Shown: positions 1-9,593, counted from the first letter of the stretch. The stretch: 64,000 nt of DNA from Clostridia bacterium (GCA_017537175.1 JAFYLH010000032.1:1-64000), one strand, 5' to 3'. Notes: generated from the sequence alone by a model not told the origin. Program-made: numbers and translations.

Positions 1-196
1 GTACTAAGTACGGTAGTGACCCTTTTCGCGGAAAAGTGTGAAAAAGTGGTGTATATTCGACATATACACCACTTTTGAATACTTATCAGACTATATTAGT
101 AGATATAGTCATTAATATAACAACTGTTCGTTGGTTGGAGAGATGTCCTGAAAAAATATTTTTTCAACACGTCCGACCGACTTTTTCGACAGTCTG
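1..196. mobile_element. MITE-like noncoding element, copy A (cut by window edge)
   Basis: This stretch matches 30868-31062 over nearly its whole length, including the words GTACTAAGTACGGTAGTGAC, TTTTCGCGGAAAAGTGTG and CCGACTTTTTCGACAGTCTG. It contains a 15-bp stem with a 5-nt loop (AAAAGTGGTGTATAT at about 46-60 against its complement). It ends exactly where an intrinsic terminator palindrome begins at 197. No ORF of note lies in it. The left part of the element falls outside the window. Calling it a mobile element is inference from two dispersed copies. Confidence 0.6.
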
Positions 197-227
197 AAAT
201 GAGGAGCCTTTTGAAGGCTCCTCATTT
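197..227. terminator. Intrinsic terminator abutting repeat copy A
   Basis: A perfect palindrome, AAATGAGGAGCCTT, TTG, AAGGCTCCTCATTT, is followed by a T run. It has the form of a bidirectional terminator. Its gene lies outside the window, because the SLH gene starting at 399 has its own terminator at 354-381. Confidence 0.65.
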
Positions 228-353
228 TTTTGTAAATATGAAAAAAGTGGTGGGTGGTACCCTACCGTAAAGCACCTTTGGTATTATATAATAAATACAG
301 GATCCTCGCTGCAGGGTACGAGCTTATGTATCTGAGGGCAGTATTAACAAAGC
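228..353. other. Noncoding gap with no recognised feature
   Basis: I see no gene, promoter or convincing structure between the two terminators. The piece AAAAAAGTGGTGGGTGG near 240 faintly echoes the hairpin arm of repeat copy A. Confidence 0.4.
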
Positions 354-381
354 AAAAAGGATGGTCGAAAGACCATCCTTT
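354..381 (-). terminator. Terminator of the SLH protein gene
   Basis: AAAGGATGGTC, GAAA, GACCATCCTTT forms an 11-bp stem with a tetraloop. On the minus strand it is followed by TTTTTGCTTTG. It sits just past the stop codon at 399. Confidence 0.8.
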
Positions 382-398
382 ATTGTTTTATTAAGGAA

Positions 399-3300
399 TT
401 AGATTAACTCGTAGAGAGCGTAGAATTCCCAGTTGCCTGCAAGTGCAAGGTAACCAAGGTCCCACATATCGCCTTCGGTAAGAAGGAATACGCCTACGTC
501 GGGATGCTCGATACACCAGCCAACGAACTCATAGAGGTCGCCGTCGCCGAAATCAAGAATCTTGAGGCCGGGATCGGGGTAGTTACCTGCAAAGAGGGAC
601 ATGTAGGAATCGCCTACATTTGCGCCGATCTCGATAGTTTCGAAATCTTCGTTATCCCAGTTAACGAATGTGAGGACCCAATCCTTTTCACCCTCGGTAT
701 CCCAGAGGGGGATAAGCTCAAGTGTAGATTCAACCTCGGAGATATCCTTTTCGGAACCTACATTACCGAGGTAAAGCTCAAGTACCTTTTCAGCATCGAA
801 GTCGGGGTTAAGCATGATTCTGTACTCACGGTTGTACCAACCGAGGAATACATAACCTTCCTTCTCAGCTACGGGAAGCTCGGTGATGTAATCGGAATAC
901 TTGTCACCAAGATTCATAGTGTAGGTAAGAGCTGCATCGTTTACGATTGCTGCATCTGCGTCTGCTACGAAGTTAAGAGTGAAGGTGTATACGGGTGCTG
1001 CAACCTCTACATAGTAGCAAGCGAACATCCAAGCATCCTCGGTAGATGCTACCCAGCCGCCTTCACCGTACCAGCCCTGGTTTGCGCCAACCTCTTTGAG
1101 GATAACCATAAGGTCCTCGGTGAGAGGTGCGTAACCGTCAGCTGCTACATCGATATATGCCTGATATGCTTCGTTGTAGTCGGTGATAACCTTAAGGATA
1201 CCGTCTTCCCAGGTAGCGCCCTTGAGCTGACCGTAGGACATAGCATCGCTAAGATTCATTGTGGAATCTGCAAGGTTTACATAAAGAATTGCGCCGTCAA
1301 CGGAGTTGAGGTGATAGAAGCCGTCCTCACCGAGAACTGCAGTATCAACTGTCTCATCGTTGTAAGCTACGTTTACAAATGTACCTTCGGGAAGAACTAC
1401 GCTTTCGGGAAGTGCAACGTTTGTATATGTTTCATAGATAGGATACTCAGGGTCATCGCCGCCGATTTCATACTCAACGGTAATGTTAGCGGTAGCTGCG
1501 CCGCCCTTAACAGAAACCCAGATAGACTGGCCAACGCTTGTGCATTCCCATTCTACGGATGCAGCGTTAACTGTGTCAGCAGAGGGCTCGATAGAAACCC
1601 ACATGCCGTTGTAGCTTGCGATACCAACGAGGCTGTCGTTAGCTGTGATTGTGTACAGGCCTTCTTCTTCGGGAGAGAACTCATAGATAGTGTACTGATA
1701 GTCAGCAGAAAGGTCATAGTCATATGTACCTACTGCGAGGTAACCGAAGGGGCTGTTCTCATCGTCATAAACGGGAAGCTCAACAGGGGCCTCTTCGAAG
1801 AGAGCATAACCCTCGCAGTCGAAGGTAATTGCATAGTAGTTACCGTTCCATTCGCCCTCGGTCATAAGGAAGTTGAGGGACTCAATGTACCAACCTACGA
1901 AGATATAACCTTCTTTAGTAACGGTGGGGAAATCACCGATATAATCGTTGTAGTCTTCGCCGTAGCAGATGGGGAGAAGAAGCTCGGTAGCGTCTGTACC
2001 GTCGATCTTTGCGCCTTCCTCTACATCGAAATCCTCAAGGAAGAATCTGATGGTATAGTCTGCTGTGTGTGCGGGGATAACATTGGTCTCAACCTCGCCG
2101 CAAAGAGTACAGGTTCTGGTCTCTTCACCGTCAACGGTGTGAGTAGCCTTTGCGGTCTCAGCCCAGTCGCCCCAAACGTGCTCGCAGGGAACAACTACTT
2201 CTTCAAAGATAGCGTAAAGCTCGCAGTCGCCGGGAACAGCATATGTGCCGTTGTCCCACTCAGCCTGGATCATCATGAAGCCGTAATTCTCAAGATACCA
2301 GCCTACGAACTCATAACCCTCCATAGAAGCGGTGGGCATATCGCCGATAAAGTCGTTATAGTCCTCGCCGTAGCAGATGGGGAGAAGAAGCTCGGTAGCA
2401 TCTGTACCGTCGATCTTAGCACCGTTTTCTACGTCAGCGGGATCAAGGAAAAGTCTGATGGTATTGTCTGCTTCGTGAGCAGGGATAACGTTGGTCTCAA
2501 CCTCGTTACAGAGAGTACAGGTTCTGGTCTCTTCACCGTCAGCGGTGTGAGTTGCCTTAGCTGTCTCGGTCCAATCGCCCCAAACGTGCTCGCATACTAC
2601 GGGAAGGGGATCAATGGGCTGTGTCTTGGTCTCACCGCAGAGAGTACATGTTGCGGTCTCTTCACCTGCAACACCTACCTGAGGCTCGGTGGTAACAACC
2701 CACTCGCCCCAAACGTGCTCACAAGCAACAGGAGCAAAATCGGTGTTTGCATACATCATGAAGATACGAGCTGCCTGAGCTCTTGTAGCGTTGCCGTTGG
2801 GAGCGAGGTTACCGTTCATACCTGCGATGAGGTTTTCTGCAACTGCCCACTTAACGGGAACTTCTGCCCAAGACTGAACCTTGGATGCATCGGGGAATGC
2901 AGAGATATCTGCTGTCTTGGAAACGTCAAGGCCCTTCTTCTCGGTATAAACGTAGAAGAATCTTGCGAGCTGTGCTCTGGTGATGTTGTTGGAAGGACCA
3001 AACTTGCCATCGCCGATACCGGAGGTGTATTCGTTCTCAACTGCCCAGTTGATAACCTCGTTCCACCAGTGAGAAGGCTTAACGTCAGAGAAGCCTGCAT
3101 CCTTGCCTTCGTACTGAGTAAGATCAACACCGTCGAACTTAGCAAGAAGGGTAAGGAACTGTGCTCTGGTAAGATTTGCGTTAGGAGCGAATGTGGTCTC
3201 GGTCATACCGGAAACATAGCCCTGTCTTACACAGAAAGCTACCTCGGACATGAACCAGTGGTTTTCCTTAACGTCGGTAAAGTGTTTAACAATACCGTAC

Positions 3301-5063
3301 ATATCTTCGGTGGATTCAGCAACTTCGCCGCAAACGGTACAAGTACCTGCAACCTTGCCGAACCAGTCGGTAGCGCCGTCGATAGTTTCAATTACGGGAA
3401 CGGAAGCCTCAAAGCTGTGAGCGCCGCTTACGGGGATCTCAACAGTGCCGCTGTCAGCGCCACAGGTCTTGCAAACGCCGGTCTTTTCGCCTGCCTCAAG
3501 ACAGGTAGCTTCCTTGGTTACAACCCACTCGTAGTTGTGCTCAGCGGTGATAACCTCTTCTACTGCTGCGGAGCATACAGAACATGTATTTGTTCTCTTG
3601 CCGTCCTTTTCGCAGGTAGCCTCTTCAACTATTGTCCAATCTGTTGTGAATGTATGAGCGATAGGCTCGGTGTGATATGTCTCAAGTCTCATTCTGCATA
3701 CAAAGCAAACTCTTGTGGAGGTGCCGTATGTAGAGCATGTGGGCTTTAAGATCTCGGTGATATCTTCCTTGGGAGTATGACCGAATGCGGGCTGAATATT
3801 TCTGTTGTCAGCTGCGCCGCATACTGTACATCTGTAATAGTCACGGCCGTCACGGGTACATGTGGTGCCGATTGTTCCTACGAGTTCAAAATTGCACTCG
3901 TGAGCGGGGGTAGTTTCACCCTTCCACTCTGCAGCGGGAACGCCGTTGATGGTCTCAACAGTGTAGTTACATCTGTGATCTTCAGCGGTCTGGTCATTGT
4001 TGGAAACTGCGCCAACCATAACATAACCTGCTGCTACATCCTTAAGACCGGAAAGGTCGATGTCTGCTCTTGCATAGGTCATGGATGTTGTCCAGATGGG
4101 ATCCTCGTTAAGGATCTGCTCGTCCTTGAGGTTGTTTGTGCTGTAACCAACCCAGTTGGTGTCACAGTCAGGGAAGAAAGCAACCTCTTCGCCATTGCAG
4201 TAGTCATAACCGTTGATGTTAACGATGAAGCCGAGAGTTTCGTCAGCTCTTACATTAACTGCAAGACCGTTAGAAAGATCGATGGACTCAAAGCCTGTGG
4301 AGATATCAGAAGCATCGCCGAGCTTGCCGTCCTCGTGGTTCTTTGCGGTAAAGGTCCAGCGGTAGCCGGGGTGACCGTCGTCGTTGATATAGTAACCGTC
4401 ATAGTAGATGATGGAAACAGAGGTAGCAACGGGTGCGAGGTCATCGCCGATAGGCTGATCACAGGTAACTCTTACCATAAGAGCCTTACCGTTGGTAGCG
4501 CCTGCGGGAGCCTTGGAAGCGGGAGTGAGCTTAACTTCACTGTTTGCAGGACGGATGATGTGACGAAGACCGTTGGAGTAAGCTTCAACTGCAGAAGCAA
4601 GACCTGTGTCATAAGCCTTGGAAGCATCGTTGAAGTCTGCCAGAGTATCGATCTTGTCCTCTGTCCAGAGAATGTTAAGGCTGTTACCTGCTTCGATGGA
4701 GTCGATGTAAGAATCGTACTCATCGGGCTGGATAACTACAGACAGACCGTCAAGGGCTGTAGTAGCTTTGGAAGCGATTGCAGAAACACCGTAGGTACCT
4801 GCAAATTCCTTGTAGGTGGGGGTGGTGATCTTAACACCGCCGTCTGCGTCCTTTGAGAAACCAAAATTGTTAGTTCTGATCTCATAGTTTTCGGACTTGG
4901 GAGCGATTATCTTCCATGTACCCTTGGAATATTTCGCTGCCATGGGGGTCCAGTTAACTGTAACAGCATCGTCAAGATTCCATGCTGCGAATGATGAGAT
5001 ACCCAGAGGGAGTATCATCATGCATACCAGCGCTACAGCTAACACGCGTTTGAAAATTCTCAT
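399..5063 (-). CDS. Large SLH-domain surface protein with CxxC modules and InlB-type repeats
   Basis: A 1554-aa exported protein, probably held on the cell wall by its SLH domains. Residues 1-26 are a signal peptide ending SSFAA. Residues about 27-380 form an unrecognised ectodomain. Residues about 388-590 carry repeated cysteine modules (TCxxxGxxxxxCxxCG type). Three SLH domains occupy about 592-770, with TRAQ motifs. Further modules starting CEHVWG follow, interleaved with segments such as EGYEFVGWY that resemble InlB B-repeats. The ligand is unknown. AAAGGAG lies 9 nt before the ATG. The gene starts only 35 bp after the epimerase gene and may be co-transcribed with it. SLH domains in the middle of a protein, rather than at an end, are less usual. 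Confidence 0.85.
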   Translation of the reverse strand: MRIFKRVLAVALVCMMILPLGISSFAAWNLDDAVTVNWTPMAAKYSKGTWKIIAPKSENYEIRTNNFGFSKDADGGVKITTPTYKEFAGTYGVSAIASKATTALDGLSVVIQPDEYDSYIDSIEAGNSLNILWTEDKIDTLADFNDASKAYDTGLASAVEAYSNGLRHIIRPANSEVKLTPASKAPAGATNGKALMVRVTCDQPIGDDLAPVATSVSIIYYDGYYINDDGHPGYRWTFTAKNHEDGKLGDASDISTGFESIDLSNGLAVNVRADETLGFIVNINGYDYCNGEEVAFFPDCDTNWVGYSTNNLKDEQILNEDPIWTTSMTYARADIDLSGLKDVAAGYVMVGAVSNNDQTAEDHRCNYTVETINGVPAAEWKGETTPAHECNFELVGTIGTTCTRDGRDYYRCTVCGAADNRNIQPAFGHTPKEDITEILKPTCSTYGTSTRVCFVCRMRLETYHTEPIAHTFTTDWTIVEEATCEKDGKRTNTCSVCSAAVEEVITAEHNYEWVVTKEATCLEAGEKTGVCKTCGADSGTVEIPVSGAHSFEASVPVIETIDGATDWFGKVAGTCTVCGEVAESTEDMYGIVKHFTDVKENHWFMSEVAFCVRQGYVSGMTETTFAPNANLTRAQFLTLLAKFDGVDLTQYEGKDAGFSDVKPSHWWNEVINWAVENEYTSGIGDGKFGPSNNITRAQLARFFYVYTEKKGLDVSKTADISAFPDASKVQSWAEVPVKWAVAENLIAGMNGNLAPNGNATRAQAARIFMMYANTDFAPVACEHVWGEWVVTTEPQVGVAGEETATCTLCGETKTQPIDPLPVVCEHVWGDWTETAKATHTADGEETRTCTLCNEVETNVIPAHEADNTIRLFLDPADVENGAKIDGTDATELLLPICYGEDYNDFIGDMPTASMEGYEFVGWYLENYGFMMIQAEWDNGTYAVPGDCELYAIFEEVVVPCEHVWGDWAETAKATHTVDGEETRTCTLCGEVETNVIPAHTADYTIRFFLEDFDVEEGAKIDGTDATELLLPICYGEDYNDYIGDFPTVTKEGYIFVGWYIESLNFLMTEGEWNGNYYAITFDCEGYALFEEAPVELPVYDDENSPFGYLAVGTYDYDLSADYQYTIYEFSPEEEGLYTITANDSLVGIASYNGMWVSIEPSADTVNAASVEWECTSVGQSIWVSVKGGAATANITVEYEIGGDDPEYPIYETYTNVALPESVVLPEGTFVNVAYNDETVDTAVLGEDGFYHLNSVDGAILYVNLADSTMNLSDAMSYGQLKGATWEDGILKVITDYNEAYQAYIDVAADGYAPLTEDLMVILKEVGANQGWYGEGGWVASTEDAWMFACYYVEVAAPVYTFTLNFVADADAAIVNDAALTYTMNLGDKYSDYITELPVAEKEGYVFLGWYNREYRIMLNPDFDAEKVLELYLGNVGSEKDISEVESTLELIPLWDTEGEKDWVLTFVNWDNEDFETIEIGANVGDSYMSLFAGNYPDPGLKILDFGDGDLYEFVGWCIEHPDVGVFLLTEGDMWDLGYLALAGNWEFYALYELI

Positions 5064-5098
5064 GATTTTCTCTCCTTTATTAAAAAATTTTTAATAAC

Positions 5099-6232
5099 TT
5101 AGTTGATCTTGAAGACCATCTTTGTCTTGTAGGTCTTCTTAGGCTCAAGAGTCATCATCTCACGCTTTGTTTCCAGGTCATCAATGACACCGTCATCAGC
5201 GGGGATGGAATACCAGGGCTCGATACATACATAAGGAGCCTCGGTCTTGGGAGCATGCCAGATTCCGAGATACTGCATATCGGGGTACTCAACACGCACC
5301 TCTCTTTTTGACACTTTGTTCTTGAGCGCTACTCCCTTAGGTACATTATACAGGAAAACTGCGTCGTTGTCAAATAAAGAATGTTCCAAATTAACGATAT
5401 TTTTGTCTATTTTGTTAAATTTTTCGTTTTTTCCTGTGTAATAGCAGGTTTCGGACATAATGAGCTTCTCGGGAGCGCATTCTTCGTCGAATTCAAGGTA
5501 GTAATCCTCGAACTTTCCGTCACCTCCCAGAGGCACGTTGAAGCCGGGATGTCCGCCTAAAGCGAAGTACATAACCTTGTCATCGTTGTTCTTAACGGTG
5601 AAGGCTGTGGTCAGTGCATTACGGCAGAGGGAGTAGGTTATCTCAAGCTTAAAGTTGAAGGGATAGATCTTAAGGGTGTTCTCGTCTGCGGTAAGGGTGA
5701 AGGTGATCTTCTTATCCTCCTGCTTGGTTACGGGGATAGAGGTTTTTCTCGCGAAGCCGTGAAGGTTCATCTCGTAGGTCTCGCCCTTGTAGGTGTACTT
5801 ACCCTCGGTCAGTCTGCCGCAGATGGGGAACAGGTTATATGCGTGACCTGTCCAGTAGGCGGGGTCTCCCTGCCACAGATACTCGGTGTTGTCCGCTTTG
5901 TTGATAAGGGACACAAGCTCTGCACCAACGTCGGAAAAGCTTGCCTTGATCTTGTCGTTTTCGATTGTGTAGATCATTTCATTTGCTCCTTTATTTTTAA
6001 TTAATTTTAATTTCATTTCTCTTGTCATACCCTTTATGGCTCTTTCGCGTTTAAGAGCATAGGAACGGGTGGGACATTCTTCGCTGTAGGCAAGGGTAAC
6101 GGGCAGACGGCTGCGGGTATACTTTGCACCCTTGCCGCTGTTGTGTACCTTAAGCCTTTTTTCTGTATCGTCGGTCATACCGCAATAAAGTGTATCATCG
6201 GCGCACCGCATCAGATATACAAACCAGCTCAT
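5099..6232 (-). CDS. GIY-YIG (UPF0213) domain fused in frame to an aldose 1-epimerase-family protein
   Basis: A 377-aa reading frame with two unrelated domains. Residues 1-80 match the small UPF0213 GIY-YIG endonuclease family (WFVYLMRC, then LYCGMT). Residues 86-377 match galactose mutarotase-like proteins (LYPF-type motif NLFPICGRL, HGFAR, GGHPGFN, EPW near the end), which interconvert anomers of hexoses. The junction is five residues long. Residue 86 is a Met (ATG at 5977) with AAGGAG 8 nt upstream, so the epimerase can also be translated alone. The upstream gene overlaps the start by 4 nt (ATGA). Either the GIY-YIG gene lost its stop codon or this is a real bifunctional chain. The epimerase call is firm; physiological fusion is uncertain. 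Confidence 0.8.
   Translation of the reverse strand: MSWFVYLMRCADDTLYCGMTDDTEKRLKVHNSGKGAKYTRSRLPVTLAYSEECPTRSYALKRERAIKGMTREMKLKLIKNKGANEMIYTIENDKIKASFSDVGAELVSLINKADNTEYLWQGDPAYWTGHAYNLFPICGRLTEGKYTYKGETYEMNLHGFARKTSIPVTKQEDKKITFTLTADENTLKIYPFNFKLEITYSLCRNALTTAFTVKNNDDKVMYFALGGHPGFNVPLGGDGKFEDYYLEFDEECAPEKLIMSETCYYTGKNEKFNKIDKNIVNLEHSLFDNDAVFLYNVPKGVALKNKVSKREVRVEYPDMQYLGIWHAPKTEAPYVCIEPWYSIPADDGVIDDLETKREMMTLEPKKTYKTKMVFKIN
5986..5991 (-). promoter_or_regulatory. Internal ribosome binding site before the epimerase domain
   Basis: AAGGAG sits 8 nt upstream of an in-frame ATG at 5977-5975 inside the GIY-YIG/epimerase frame. It supports independent initiation of the epimerase, giving a 292-aa product. 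Confidence 0.65.
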
Positions 6233-6870
6233 TTTGCAAAAAGCTCAACGGGTTCGGTTATTGTATATTCCTTTCCGGGGATATATACGTTACCGTCCTT
6301 ATCCTCCCAATGGTCAAACTCCACATCGGGTATCTCGCCCTTGCCGTAATAGCCGTCGATATTGGTCTTGGTTTTAGAAAGTCCGTAGTTGGTCTTTTCG
6401 CCCCTGCAAAGGATAAGATATTCGTCACCGCCTGTTTTGTAGACAAAATCGCGGATGACATCATTGCCTATATTATAGGTAACAATAGGATCCCAGCAGG
6501 CATAGAGCATAAGAGTGCCGCCGTCCTCTATAGGCATACCGTTAAGGCCAAGCCAGTTGGTATCGTGACCGCCCTCGGAAAGTGTAAGAGCATCGTGGGG
6601 CCAACAGTCATAGCCAAAGCCGTTGCAGATTTTCTCAGGGTCAAAGCCGCCGCCCTTGCCGTCACCTGTATAAAAGCGGGGAACGGTCAGATATCTCTGG
6701 GATGTCTGGTGGCGGTAGCCCTCTCTTTTAAGCTCAAAAGCACCCTCGGGAAAATAAAATCTGTCCCCGTCTGCCATCATACCGTTCTCGGTTGCAGAGG
6801 GCTTGGGTTCGGTTGTGCCGTCAGGCCATGTGCCGCCGTTGGGATCATAATATACGTAGCATTTTTTCAT
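6229..6870 (-). CDS. InlB B-repeat-like protein without signal peptide
   Basis: A 213-aa protein with no signal peptide or membrane segment. The first 20 residues (VYYDPNGGTWPDGT) and the C-terminal part (EFDHWEDKDGNVYIPGKEYTI) resemble the Listeria-Bacteroides/InlB B-repeat fold, which is normally extracellular. The middle contains several tryptophans and glycines but no motif I recognise. Its stop overlaps the next gene's ATG by 4 nt, so the two are translationally coupled. Function unknown. It could be a fragment of a surface protein that lost its export signal. Confidence 0.6.
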   Translation of the reverse strand: MKKCYVYYDPNGGTWPDGTTEPKPSATENGMMADGDRFYFPEGAFELKREGYRHQTSQRYLTVPRFYTGDGKGGGFDPEKICNGFGYDCWPHDALTLSEGGHDTNWLGLNGMPIEDGGTLMLYACWDPIVTYNIGNDVIRDFVYKTGGDEYLILCRGEKTNYGLSKTKTNIDGYYGKGEIPDVEFDHWEDKDGNVYIPGKEYTITEPVELFAK

Positions 6871-6886
6871 AATATACCTCTTTATT

Positions 6887-7128
6887 AATTCGGAATTCGG
6901 AATGCGGAATGCGGAATTCAGGTGATTTTTGTTGCATTAAAGCAACAAAAATTCCATTTAATATATAAGTTTGATGATACTTATTATTTAATTAAATAAA
7001 TATTACAAGTAAAAATTAAATGTAATAAATTATAGAATACAGATAATCAAAAATATTAATGTAGATTTTCGACCTAAAGGGAGAAAATCCTCCATAATTC
7101 CGCACTCCGCACTCCGCATTCCGCATTT
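6887..7128. repeat. Intergenic element bounded by inverted GCGGAAT tandem repeats
   Basis: The left edge (6887-6919) is a tandem of AATTCGG/AATGCGG words and the right edge (7096-7128) is the inverse orientation (CCGCACT, CCGCATT). An AT-rich core of about 180 bp lies between. It contains a GTTGC/GCAAC hairpin at about 6930-6955 and a tract rich in AAATAAAT. No gene is seen. The same class of 7-mer tandem occurs at several other intergenic sites in this window. Confidence 0.55.
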
Positions 7129-7130
7129 AT

Positions 7131-9593
7131 TTATGCGTATCTTTTCATATCCCCAAACCCTTTTCTCAGTCTGTTGACATGGTTTTTTGTTTCTGTTCTG
7201 CTGTAATCAAAATCTGCCAGAGTGTCCATCCACAGGGTCAGCTCATCCGACAGAATACCGAACTTATTGAGATCGATAACACCCGAGAGAGCCGCATACT
7301 GTGTAAAGTGCTTGTCGTCTCCGAGGTCACGCATCAGACAGAAATATTCCTCTATCACATCACCCGCCTCACCGTAGTAGGCTGAGATAAATTCCTTTGC
7401 GGCAATGTCAAGCTCCTCTTTTGTGATGTCTGTATTCCACATCATCTTTGAGAGCAGATAGCCTCTCAGGGCTCCGAACTCGGCACTTTCTTCGTTATTA
7501 TATGCCTGATTGAATATTCCCTTGACATTGTTCTGCATGAACAGGGTGTAGGTATCGTAAAGTGCATCAAAGTTCATAAAGGGAGCGTTGCGGGCGTTGC
7601 CTGTGAACTCAATGGCATAATACCATATGTAGAGATTGTCGGTAACAGTACTCCACTCCTCTATCTGGTCGCGGAAGCGCTGGTTGGTCTCACAGCTCAG
7701 GTCACTTAAGGGATGTGCACAGCACATATCAAGAGAGCAAAGCTGAATTATTACATTTTCGTGGGGCTTTGTGACCTTTGGCACCTCGGTGGAGAACATA
7801 TACGCAAGGGTCTCTATCTTGATGTTGGGATATTCATCCGCCAGCTCCTCGGCAAGTCGGTTGACCATACGGATAAGGGGTCCTGCGTGGCTTTCTTCCT
7901 CCTGATATACAAGAGAGCAATCCTTACAGGTACAGTAGTTGTTGTTGTCGTTCTGGGTCACCGAGATTATTTCGGCATTTGGGTTGGCCTTGAGTATGCG
8001 TCTTGATTTTTCAAGGATGATCTGATAGTTTTCCTCGTCAGAAAAGCAGGGCTGAGTGCTCTGGGTGCCGAGGTCATATACGGTATCCATAGTATGTACA
8101 AAGGCAGAGCCTGCAAAGTCGACAGAAGAACCCTGATAATAGCTCATAGCTCTGCCAAAGCTGGAGTTGATCTTGCGCTTTGCACCAACCTCGCCGCCGC
8201 GGTAGATATATTCGTCTATATCGCGGTATTCAAGGGAGGGCTTGTATCTGTCGTTTGTGTCTGAGGGGACAATTATCTCGTCAGCCTTATAAATTACCTC
8301 ACAGTCATCGGCAAAAAATCTGCAGCCTATATAGTCCTCAAGGAAGGAGTATACTCCGTATATAGTACCCCTCTGCTCACCGCCTGTGATAACAAGGCTA
8401 TTACCCTCGGTCTTGATGATATATTCTTCGATTCCGTACTCGGTTGTATCCTCGCTTGTGCGGTTGGTGTTGCCTATAAGTATTTCATATTCGGTGGCCG
8501 CGGAGGAGTCTGTGTCAAGGACAAGCTCCACGCCTGTTGCCATCTTAAGATATTTTTGCAGCTGCTGTGCGGCATATATTTCATTCATACCGTAGCCCGA
8601 ATAGCCTCTGCCGAAATCGTGGTGGATTATGCGGTATTCGGTAATATCCACATCACCTATTTTTATTGATCCTACGGGGCTGTCGCCGTAAACCTTGTCA
8701 TCAACATAGGATACATAAACAAAATCCTCGTTTCGATCTTCCTTTAAAAGACTATTTCCCTCAGCGGAGAAATCCTTGGGGATGCTTTGGTTTTCAAGCA
8801 GGGCATCAAAGGCTTTTGTAAATGAGTAAACAGAGTCGGCACAGATTACTACATTTTTACCCTCGGTTTTTATGCTGTATGAGTCCTCTTTATCGCTTTT
8901 TTTAAGAATCAGCTTATATTCTGCCTCTGTATTCTTTTCATTTTCCAAGGGGAGTATTGCTCCGCAGAGCTGACTTATCTGCTCACAAAGTCTCTGTGCG
9001 GCATATTTTTCGGCACTGTCCTTTTCGGCATATGTGCCGCCGGGATCGGGATAAACTATTGTGTATGCCGATATATCGGTCTTGCCGATGCTTATGCTGT
9101 CATATTGGTATGCGTATCTGAGGGTATAGTTTCTCTCGGAGGAAATTTCAGAGTCAACTATAAACTCATCAAGGTGCATATACAGATGATTTATTGCATC
9201 AAGAGTTGCCTGGTCGTCAATACCCGCTATGACAAATCTTCCGTCATAAACACCTACAGTGAACTCACGGTCACGCAGATCCTTCAATGCTTTTTTTGAA
9301 GCATCGCGGTTGGTGTTGCCTATAAGTATTTCGGTTTCTGTACTGCTTTCGTTACGGCTGTCATCATATACCGAAATTCGGTCTGCCGAGAGCTTTTGGC
9401 GGAAGTATTTTACAAGAGAATTGAGAGCCACCTCTACCGTCTGGTCCGCGTCCTCGGGGTATACAAAGATAAAATCTGCCTTGCCGTCGGTCACACTAAG
9501 CTTAACCTTTTCTGTTTTACTGCCGCCGTCTGAGGCACAGGAGGTCAAGAGCATTATAAGACATAATAAAACTATTGATAATTTCTTAAACAT
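7131..9593 (-). CDS. DUF4838 lipoprotein, alpha-glucuronidase-like (paralogue 1)
   Basis: An 820-aa lipoprotein (lipobox LTSC at residues 15-18) predicted to sit outside the membrane. It carries two segments with the motif ILIGNTNR. A GH67 N-domain-like stretch (GEQRGTIYGVYSFLEDYIGC) precedes the DUF4838 core. The core includes QNDNNNYCTCKDC near residue 555 and NVIIQLCSLDMCC. DUF4838 proteins are related to alpha-glucuronidase-type glycoside hydrolases; the substrate is unknown. The start at 9593 is chosen because GGAG lies 6 nt upstream and it gives a clean signal peptide. The neighbouring upstream gene is a close paralogue, and together they diverge from a sugar-acid operon. Confidence 0.75.
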   Translation of the reverse strand: MFKKLSIVLLCLIMLLTSCASDGGSKTEKVKLSVTDGKADFIFVYPEDADQTVEVALNSLVKYFRQKLSADRISVYDDSRNESSTETEILIGNTNRDASKKALKDLRDREFTVGVYDGRFVIAGIDDQATLDAINHLYMHLDEFIVDSEISSERNYTLRYAYQYDSISIGKTDISAYTIVYPDPGGTYAEKDSAEKYAAQRLCEQISQLCGAILPLENEKNTEAEYKLILKKSDKEDSYSIKTEGKNVVICADSVYSFTKAFDALLENQSIPKDFSAEGNSLLKEDRNEDFVYVSYVDDKVYGDSPVGSIKIGDVDITEYRIIHHDFGRGYSGYGMNEIYAAQQLQKYLKMATGVELVLDTDSSAATEYEILIGNTNRTSEDTTEYGIEEYIIKTEGNSLVITGGEQRGTIYGVYSFLEDYIGCRFFADDCEVIYKADEIIVPSDTNDRYKPSLEYRDIDEYIYRGGEVGAKRKINSSFGRAMSYYQGSSVDFAGSAFVHTMDTVYDLGTQSTQPCFSDEENYQIILEKSRRILKANPNAEIISVTQNDNNNYCTCKDCSLVYQEEESHAGPLIRMVNRLAEELADEYPNIKIETLAYMFSTEVPKVTKPHENVIIQLCSLDMCCAHPLSDLSCETNQRFRDQIEEWSTVTDNLYIWYYAIEFTGNARNAPFMNFDALYDTYTLFMQNNVKGIFNQAYNNEESAEFGALRGYLLSKMMWNTDITKEELDIAAKEFISAYYGEAGDVIEEYFCLMRDLGDDKHFTQYAALSGVIDLNKFGILSDELTLWMDTLADFDYSRTETKNHVNRLRKGFGDMKRYA

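Noticed and set aside
504..3749. A 1081-codon open frame on the plus strand
   Set aside because: It lies wholly antisense to the SLH protein gene, has no ribosome site, signal peptide or domain, and its composition (Cys/Val-rich) is what reversed repetitive codons produce.
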